From contig JAEZDL010000193.1 in assembly GCA_023418095.1 (NCBI GenBank), positions 1 through 11,121 of the forward strand: DNA of 11,121 bases, in the 5' to 3' direction. The position numbers and the translations under genes are program-made. The notes beneath the pieces were generated by a model. The model had not been told where the DNA came from, ran no database searches, and worked only from the letters and a program-made list of their open reading frames with translations. Source of the stretch: Bacteroidota bacterium (lineage in GTDB: Bacteria; Bacteroidota; Bacteroidia; Flavobacteriales_F; PHOS-HE28). Below are positions 7,214-11,121 of this stretch, one piece after another; within the stretch, counting starts at the first letter, position 1, and the number at the start of each line of letters is the position of its first letter.

Positions 7214-8692
7214 ATGGCCGATATTCTTACGAAGCGTGAAGACGACTATGCGCAGTGGTACAACGATCTTGTGCTGAAGGCCGATCTGGCGGAGCACAGC
7301 GATGTGCGTGGCTGCATGGTGATCAAGCCGCATGGTTATGCGATCTGGGAGAAGATGCAATCGGCACTTGACGGAATGTTCAAGGCCACTGGACATGTGA
7401 ACGCCTACTTCCCGCTGTTCATCCCGAAAAGTTATCTGGCCAAGGAAGCTTCACATGTTGAAGGCTTCGCGAAGGAATGTGCCGTGGTGACTCATTATCG
7501 GTTGAAGAGCGATCCCGAACATGGGGTCGTAGTGGATCCGGAAGCGAAGCTGGAAGAGGAATTGATCGTGCGGCCAACGAGTGAAACGATCATTTGGAAC
7601 ACCTATCGCGGTTGGATCAAGAGCTATCGCGATCTGCCATTGTTGATCAATCAATGGGCGAACGTGGTGCGTTGGGAGATGCGGACGCGTCTCTTCCTGC
7701 GAACCGCGGAATTCCTCTGGCAGGAAGGCCACACAGCGCATGCCACTAAACAGGAAGCGATCGAAGAGACCGAGCGCATGCTCGATGTTTACGCCCGCTT
7801 CGCGGAGGAATGGCTTGCAATGCCCGTGTTCAAGGGATTGAAGACGCCAAGTGAACGCTTCGCTGGTGCCGAGGAGACCTATTGCATCGAAGCGATGATG
7901 CAGGATGGAAAAGCGCTTCAGGCAGGGACGTCACATTTTCTCGGGCAGAATTTCGCGAAAGCGTTCGACGTTCTCTTCACCAATAAAGAGAACAAACAGG
8001 AGCATGTCTGGGCAACGAGTTGGGGAGTGAGCACACGATTGATGGGCGCGCTGATCATGACGCACAGCGATGACAATGGCCTGGTGCTTCCACCGAAACT
8101 GGCTCCGATCCAGGTCGTGATCGTTCCGATCGTTAAGAACGAAGAGCAATTGGTATCCATCACGGAATATGTCCAGCCTTTGATCGGATCGTTGCGATCG
8201 AAAGGCATCACCGTGAAATACGATGACGACGATAAGCGGAAACCCGGCTGGAAGTTCGCCGAGTACGAATTCAAGGGATATCCGGTGCGGATCGCGGTTG
8301 GGCCACGCGACATGGAGAATGGCACGGTGGAAGTAGCGCGCAGGGATACTTTGGAAAAACAGGTGATGCAGATCACCGATCTGGCCGGGAAGATCGAGAA
8401 CCTTCTGCAGGCGATCCAGGAGAACCTTTACCAGAAAGCGCTCGCGATGCGGGAGCGATCCACGCGCATTGTCGATTCATATGAAGAGTTCAAGACCGCG
8501 ATCGAAGAAGGCGGCTTCATCCTTGCTCATTGGGATGGCACCGCCGAAACCGAAGCAAGAGTGAAGGAAGAGACCAAGGCCACGATCCGCTGCATACCGC
8601 TCGATCCGATCGCCGGTAACACCGGTGAGGGAAAGTGCATGGTAACAGGCCGGCCGAGCAGGCAGCGGGTGGTGTTCGCAAGAGCATATTGA
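7214..8692 (+). CDS. proS: prolyl-tRNA synthetase (archaeal/eukaryotic-type)
   Basis: This 492-residue cytoplasmic class II aminoacyl-tRNA synthetase attaches proline to tRNA-Pro. The length and order of motifs fit the short form without the YbaK-type editing insertion. Seen in order are: the N-terminal 'KREDDYAQWYNDLVLKADLA', motif-1 region 'VRGCMVIKPHGYAIWEKMQS', RPTSETIIW and 'LINQWANVVRWEMRTRLFLR' with TAEFLWQEGHTAH (motif 2, ATP and proline site), 'TSWGVSTRLMGALIMTHSDD' (motif 3), the anticodon-binding domain from about 'LAPIQVVIVPI', and a C-terminal domain ending in GRPSRQRVVFARAY. From general knowledge this form is standard in Bacteroidota, so it is not a sign of recent transfer. The ATG at 7214 is well placed after a -7 box. 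Its TGA (8690-8692) is followed at once by the ATG of the next gene (TGAATG), indicating co-transcription. Confidence 0.97.
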   Translation: MADILTKREDDYAQWYNDLVLKADLAEHSDVRGCMVIKPHGYAIWEKMQSALDGMFKATGHVNAYFPLFIPKSYLAKEASHVEGFAKECAVVTHYRLKSDPEHGVVVDPEAKLEEELIVRPTSETIIWNTYRGWIKSYRDLPLLINQWANVVRWEMRTRLFLRTAEFLWQEGHTAHATKQEAIEETERMLDVYARFAEEWLAMPVFKGLKTPSERFAGAEETYCIEAMMQDGKALQAGTSHFLGQNFAKAFDVLFTNKENKQEHVWATSWGVSTRLMGALIMTHSDDNGLVLPPKLAPIQVVIVPIVKNEEQLVSITEYVQPLIGSLRSKGITVKYDDDDKRKPGWKFAEYEFKGYPVRIAVGPRDMENGTVEVARRDTLEKQVMQITDLAGKIENLLQAIQENLYQKALAMRERSTRIVDSYEEFKTAIEEGGFILAHWDGTAETEARVKEETKATIRCIPLDPIAGNTGEGKCMVTGRPSRQRVVFARAY

Positions 8693-9394
8693 ATGAAGGA
8701 GAACGGAACGACCACGAAGTCGCAGCGCGATCGGATCCTGGATGTACTTCGCACCAAATCGGTGATGAAGCAGGATGTGTACCGCCGCACCATGTCATTG
8801 TTCGAGGAGATCAAGGAGATCCTGCAGGAACTTGCGGTGGATCTGGAGAAGGAGATCATTCAGCAGGATAAACGGATCGCTGTCGGCTTCACCGATAAGA
8901 GCAGCACATCATGCGAATTGAAGGTCGCAGGCGATGTGATCGTGTTCCACATGCACACGAACGTTTTCCGCATCGATCGGGACAATGAACTGTGGAAGAC
9001 GGAATTCCTGAAGGAGGATGAGCTGCGCGGATTCTTCGGCGTGGTGAACATCTACAATTTCCTCAGCGATTCGTTCAAGTACAACCGCGATCGGGATCTG
9101 GGCTACCTCATCGCCCGGCTCTTCCTCAACAAGGATGGGCACTTCTTCCTGCAAGGCAAGCGGCAGTTGGGCAAGATGTACGGCGATCTGGCGGCGCAGG
9201 TAATGGACAAGGAGAAGCTTCGCGAGATCCTGCTTTCCGTGATCATGTACGTGCTGGAGTTCGATCTGCTGGCGCCGCCCTACGATCAAGTGAACCAGGT
9301 GACGGTGAGCGAGATGCACGAGTTGAACGCCCCGCACCTCAGCACTGGAAAACGCCTCGGCTTCCGATCGCAGAACACCTTCGAGCCAAGATGA
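8693..9394 (+). CDS. uncharacterised 233-aa protein downstream of proS
   Basis: I do not recognise a named family. The protein is soluble: no signal peptide or membrane segment is visible. Residues 1-60 are charged and probably helical or coiled-coil (MSLFEEIKEILQELAVDLEKEI). The middle contains a beta-rich stretch, 'AVGFTDKSSTSCELKVAGDV' followed by IVFHMHTNVFRID, and then 'VVNIYNFLSDSFKYNRDRDL' and 'IARLFLNKDGHFFLQGKRQL'. The C-terminal part (about 175-233) has a helical LREILLSVIMYVLEFDLLAPP and a polar tail. The ordered, composition-normal sequence and the zero-gap junction with proS argue for a real, expressed gene. I have a vague memory of similar unnamed proteins in Flavobacteriia, which I cannot confirm. 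The ATG at 8693 immediately follows the proS stop, so translational coupling is likely. It ends 73 bp before the tRNA-Glu gene. No function is proposed. Confidence 0.85.
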   Translation: MKENGTTTKSQRDRILDVLRTKSVMKQDVYRRTMSLFEEIKEILQELAVDLEKEIIQQDKRIAVGFTDKSSTSCELKVAGDVIVFHMHTNVFRIDRDNELWKTEFLKEDELRGFFGVVNIYNFLSDSFKYNRDRDLGYLIARLFLNKDGHFFLQGKRQLGKMYGDLAAQVMDKEKLREILLSVIMYVLEFDLLAPPYDQVNQVTVSEMHELNAPHLSTGKRLGFRSQNTFEPR

Positions 9395-9405
9395 TCGATG
9401 CTGGG

Positions 9406-9437
9406 TTGTGCGGATCGGAACTGAGTTCTTACATTTG
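9406..9437 (+). promoter_or_regulatory. promoter of tRNA-Glu (TTG - 21 bp - TACATTTG)
   Basis: The -7 box TACATTTG (9430-9437) matches TAnnTTTG exactly. A TTG at 9406-9408 lies 21 bp upstream, within the spacing reported for Bacteroidota primary-sigma promoters. It stands 30 bp before the mature tRNA 5' end, with a GTCCC-ttaacc-GGGA segment between them. It is the best-formed promoter in the window. Confidence 0.65.
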
Positions 9438-9467
9438 CCGTCCCTTAACCGGGATGGAATAGTGAAT

Positions 9468-9539
9468 GGCCCGTTCGTCTAGGGGTTAGGACGCGTCCCT
9501 TTCACGGATGAAACAGGGGTTCGATTCCCCTACGGGCTA
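9468..9539 (+). tRNA. tRNA-Glu (anticodon TTC)
   Basis: A full 72-nt cloverleaf can be folded by hand. The acceptor stem GGCCCGT (9468-9474) pairs with ACGGGCT (9532-9538), with one G-T pair at the end. D stem GTC/GAC closes a loop containing GGGG. The anticodon stem CGTCC/GGATG (one G-T) holds loop CTTTCAC with anticodon TTC at 9501-9503, reading GAA/GAG codons. T stem AGGGG/CCCCT closes loop TTCGATT. The discriminator base is A at 9539; the CCA end is not encoded (next bases are C and A). It is flanked by its own promoter and a terminator. Confidence 0.97.
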
Positions 9540-9540
9540 C

Positions 9541-9574
9541 AGACCCGCCGAGCGATCGGCGGGTCTTTTCTTTC
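9541..9574 (+). terminator. rho-independent terminator after tRNA-Glu
   Basis: An 11-bp perfect stem, AGACCCGCCGA (9541-9551) with TCGGCGGGTCT (9556-9566), closes a GCGA tetraloop and runs into TTTTCTTTC. It starts 2 bp after the tRNA. The T-tract is on the plus strand only. The tract overlaps the last codon region of the convergent HTH gene, so the hairpin may also slow transcription from that side. Confidence 0.88.
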
Positions 9575-9860
9575 AGACCACTTCGAAAGGCGTCCGTCCG
9601 CCGGCACTTTCCCGGATCACCACATCGAAGCCCACCGGCAGGATCGGTGAACCAAGGATCGCGCAGTAGCGGATGAAGGGGTCGATCGAATGATCCTGCC
9701 TGCCCAATTCCATCGCCGCAACATCCTTCCGGGTTATCCCGGCCATGGAAGCGGCAGCTTCCTGGGTGAGTTTCATGGCCATTCTACGGCGTTTCAGTTC
9801 CGCGCCGATCTGTTTTCGCTGTTTCTCCACGTTCGCTGCTGTAAGCTTCCTTCCTTTCAT
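9573..9860 (-). CDS. small XRE-family helix-turn-helix protein
   Basis: The preferred 95-residue form starts at the ATG at 9860 (MKGRKLTAANVEKQRKQIG). The HTH_3/XRE domain covers about residues 13-75. LKRRRMAMKLTQEAAASMAG forms the first helices, then ITRKDVAAMELGRQDHSID forms the recognition-helix region. The tail is 'PILPVGFDVVIRESAGGRTP' followed by FEVV. Such single-domain proteins bind operator DNA as dimers. The frame is open up to an ATG at 9914, but those 18 extra residues are encoded by the perfect inverted repeat at 9885-9912 and read as low-information sequence, so the later start is favoured. No toxin, HipA-like kinase or phage gene lies beside it; upstream on the same strand is only the 49-aa basic protein. 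It converges on tRNA-Glu. Its target cannot be told from the sequence. Confidence 0.8.
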   Translation of the reverse strand: MKGRKLTAANVEKQRKQIGAELKRRRMAMKLTQEAAASMAGITRKDVAAMELGRQDHSIDPFIRYCAILGSPILPVGFDVVIRESAGGRTPFEVV

Positions 9861-9884
9861 GGCCGATCGTGTAGCATTGGTAAC

Positions 9885-9912
9885 GATCGCGGGGGTTCCC
9901 GCCCCCGCGATC
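9885..9912. repeat. perfect 11-bp inverted repeat (hairpin)
   Basis: GATCGCGGGGG (9885-9895) and CCCCCGCGATC (9902-9912) are exact reverse complements around a 6-nt loop. The hairpin lies between the stop of the 49-aa gene (9929) and the preferred HTH start (9860) on the minus strand. No T-tract follows on either strand, so it is not a classical terminator. It could be a 5'-UTR structure, an mRNA-stabilising hairpin, a factor-dependent termination site or an operator. Confidence 0.6.
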
Positions 9913-9928
9913 ATCCCTGCAGGTAAGC

Positions 9929-10078
9929 TTATTTGCTTCCGTTCGAACGGTTCCCACCGTTGGATCCATTGCCCTTTGAGCTTTCCATTTTCTTCTTCCG
10001 CCGTTGATAGGCCTGTTCATGCGGTTGCTGGCTGATGCGCTTCGCATCTGCTCCTTTCTTGTTCGGATCGTCTGCCAT
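9929..10078 (-). CDS. 49-aa basic protein, N terminus resembling DUF3606
   Basis: This short gene is below common ORF length cut-offs. On the minus strand, ATG at 10078 to TAA at 9929 encodes MADDPNKKGADAKRISQQPH, then EQAYQRRKKKMESSKGNG, then SNGGNRSNGSK. The opening MADDpnKKGaDakRI resembles the start of DUF3606 proteins (roughly DDK-K-G-D-RI). The second half of that domain is absent and is replaced by a Lys/Arg cluster and a Gly/Asn/Ser tail. The composition is that of a small soluble, possibly nucleic-acid-binding protein. Its ending just before a strong hairpin and its orderly codons favour a real gene. It lies upstream of the HTH gene on the same strand, 68 bp away. The DUF3606 resemblance is from memory and covers only about 20 residues, so the function is open. 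Confidence 0.6.
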   Translation of the reverse strand: MADDPNKKGADAKRISQQPHEQAYQRRKKKMESSKGNGSNGGNRSNGSK

Positions 10079-10272
10079 GGCTTTTCAGTTTGGGAAGTCG
10101 ATCTCAGATCCAATGCCAGCGCCATCGTCGATCAACCGATCGATGTTCCAAAGCGGCGGGTCACACCGCCCAATGCCTCCGATCCACGAAGTATCTTCGC
10201 GCCCGCGCCACGAAAAGCGCGCAGGGTGAACACATCACGTCGTTCAACGTATACAACATATCCCAGCCAAGC

Positions 10273-11055
10273 ATGGTGAATATCCTCCGGCGAACAGTTC
10301 CATTCCTTCTGATCGCGATTTTGTTGGGCTCGTGCGTTGGCCGCCGCAGCATCAACTACCTGCACGATCGCTCATTGAGCACCGATGCGAGCAAGCTGTT
10401 CGATAACAAGAAGTTCGAGTATCGCATACAGGTGAACGATGTGCTTTCGATCCGTGTGATGGGGCTCGATGATGCCACGCACCGCTTCTTCAATATCGAA
10501 GGCCAGAACAATTTCCAGGGTTTCAATGATGCCGCGCTCTACGTGAACGGTTTCAGCGTAGACAAGAACGGGAACGTGCAATTGCCCACCGTGGGGAAGA
10601 TCAAGGTACAGGGGCTTACCGTGGGTGAAGCGCAGGAGCTGGTGCAGCGGAAGATCAACGAATATTTCACCAATGCAACGGTGATCCTGAAGATGGTGAG
10701 CTTTCGCGTGAGCGTGCTGGGCGATGTGGAGCGGCCCGGAGCCTTCTTCGTGTACCACAACCAGATCACCATCCTTGAGGCGCTCGCAATGGCCGGCGGC
10801 CCGGGAGAATTCGCGGACAAGACCCATGTGACCCTGATGCGCCAGAGCGATCGCGGGGTGCAGGCGATCTATATCGATCTGTCCAATACCAGCGTTCTAA
10901 GCTCTGAATATTACTACCTGCTGCCGAACGACGCCGTATATGTACCAACGTTGGGTGCGCGCGCCAGCCGCCTCAATCTCGATGTGCTGGTGATCATCCT
11001 GTCGGTCCTGAGCACTGCAGGCGTGATATTCACCATAGTACAGAACCAGCAATAA
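10273..11055 (+). CDS. polysaccharide export (OPX/Wza-like) lipoprotein
   Basis: This 260-residue outer-envelope lipoprotein of the OPX family guides capsular or exopolysaccharide through the periplasm and outer membrane. The signal peptide (MVNILRRTVPFLLIAI) ends in lipobox LGSC with acylated Cys21. The Poly_export domain runs about residues 45-150 (FEYRIQVNDVLSIRVMG..., 'VDKNGNVQLPTVGKIKVQGL', TVGEAQELVQRKI). A SLBB domain follows at about 150-215 (VSVLGDVERPGAFFVYHNQITILEALAMAGGP). Near the C terminus is a hydrophobic helix, 'LDVLVIILSVLSTAGVIFTI', common in Bacteroidota members and absent from the shortest OPX forms. The ATG at 10273 is chosen because it gives this lipoprotein signal; the frame is open for 61 codons upstream but that part has no signal or domain. 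The TAA is 1 bp before the next ATG, so the pair is an operon with the probable BY-kinase gene. Confidence 0.93.
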   Translation: MVNILRRTVPFLLIAILLGSCVGRRSINYLHDRSLSTDASKLFDNKKFEYRIQVNDVLSIRVMGLDDATHRFFNIEGQNNFQGFNDAALYVNGFSVDKNGNVQLPTVGKIKVQGLTVGEAQELVQRKINEYFTNATVILKMVSFRVSVLGDVERPGAFFVYHNQITILEALAMAGGPGEFADKTHVTLMRQSDRGVQAIYIDLSNTSVLSSEYYYLLPNDAVYVPTLGARASRLNLDVLVIILSVLSTAGVIFTIVQNQQ

Positions 11056-11056
11056 G

Positions 11057-11121
11057 ATGAGCGCAGGCAACTCGAACGAGACCATCGATCTCCGCAGCAT
11101 ATTCCGCAAGCTGCTGGCGAA
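11057..11121 (+). CDS. start of a probable Wzc-like chain-length/tyrosine-kinase protein (3' end outside the window)
   Basis: Only 21 codons are present: MSAGNSNETIDLRSIFRKLL then A. The acidic-to-basic 'IDLRSIFRKLL' start is typical of the cytoplasmic N terminus that precedes the first membrane helix of Wzz/Wzc-type polysaccharide co-polymerases. Position 1 bp after an OPX gene is the usual place for such a gene, where the two products form the export complex. A partner role with the CpsB-family phosphatase at 666-1415 would follow if this is a BY-kinase. The identity is inferred mainly from context, since no Walker motif is in the window. Confidence 0.6.
   Translation, partial: MSAGNSNETIDLRSIFRKLLA

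Noticed and set aside
7214..8692. Archaeal-type prolyl-tRNA synthetase as a horizontally acquired gene
   Set aside because: This form is ordinary in Bacteroidota, and codon and word use match the neighbours.
9468..10078. tRNA-Glu as the attachment site of an integrated island carrying the HTH gene
   Set aside because: No integrase is present, no repeat of the tRNA 3' end was found in the window, and the tRNA has an intact own terminator.
9573..10078. HTH gene plus 49-aa gene as a toxin-antitoxin pair
   Set aside because: The small protein has no toxin motif and the genes are 68 bp apart with a hairpin between them; nothing beyond adjacency supports it.
10090..10272. A 61-codon N-terminal extension of the OPX protein
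   Set aside because: It would bury the lipoprotein signal peptide; the ATG at 10273 gives a standard lipobox at residue 21. I see no gene in 10079-10272; a weak -7-like TCAGTTTG at 10085-10092 is not convincing.

Overview
The window looks like a chromosomal segment of a Bacteroidota bacterium, most likely a moderate-GC member of the Flavobacteriales. The case rests on several marks: promoter -7 boxes of the TAnnTTTG type instead of TATAAT, a short archaeal/eukaryotic-type prolyl-tRNA synthetase, a FadL/OmpP1-like outer membrane protein paired with a Tyr/Gly-rich lipoprotein, a DUF5522 mini-protein, a PHP-type (CpsB) tyrosine phosphatase, and an OPX lipoprotein with a C-terminal membrane helix. 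The assignment is inference; no rRNA or other marker gene is present.

Layout. (1) 1-1415, plus strand: the 3' part of a dTDP-glucose 4,6-dehydratase gene (rfbB) directly abutting a CpsB/CapC-family phosphatase gene. (2) 1486-3300, plus: a multi-pass membrane protein with a GT-C-like N-terminal half and a soluble C-terminal domain, probably a glycosyltransferase-like envelope protein; its start is ambiguous. (3) 3304-3495, minus: a small Cys-rich DUF5522 protein, divergent from (4) 3652-4608, plus: a secreted glucosaminidase with two LysM-like repeats. (5) 4609-7116, minus: a two-gene unit made of a Tyr/Gly-rich lipoprotein and then a FadL-like beta-barrel; the barrel gene converges on the glucosaminidase gene with no base between the two stops. 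(6) 7214-9394, plus: proS followed immediately by an unrecognised 233-aa gene. (7) 9468-9566: tRNA-Glu(TTC) with a recognisable promoter and a rho-independent terminator. (8) 9573-10078, minus: a small XRE-type HTH protein and a 49-aa basic protein that falls below usual ORF cut-offs. (9) 10273 to the end, plus: an OPX (Wza-like) polysaccharide export lipoprotein and the first codons of a probable Wzc-like chain-length/tyrosine-kinase protein.

The two ends are linked by function. Nucleotide-sugar synthesis (RfbB) and a phosphatase of the type that dephosphorylates BY-kinases sit at the left. The export lipoprotein and the probable BY-kinase sit at the right. Cell-wall, outer-membrane and translation genes lie between them. 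No mobile element, CRISPR array or defence system is visible. Most of the content is ordinary. The less ordinary signals are a very strong excess of GATC/CGATCG words throughout, an in-frame stop inside a plausible N-terminal extension of the membrane protein, the two unknown small or conserved-looking genes (8693-9394 and 9929-10078), and strong inverted repeats at 3584-3637 and 9885-9912.
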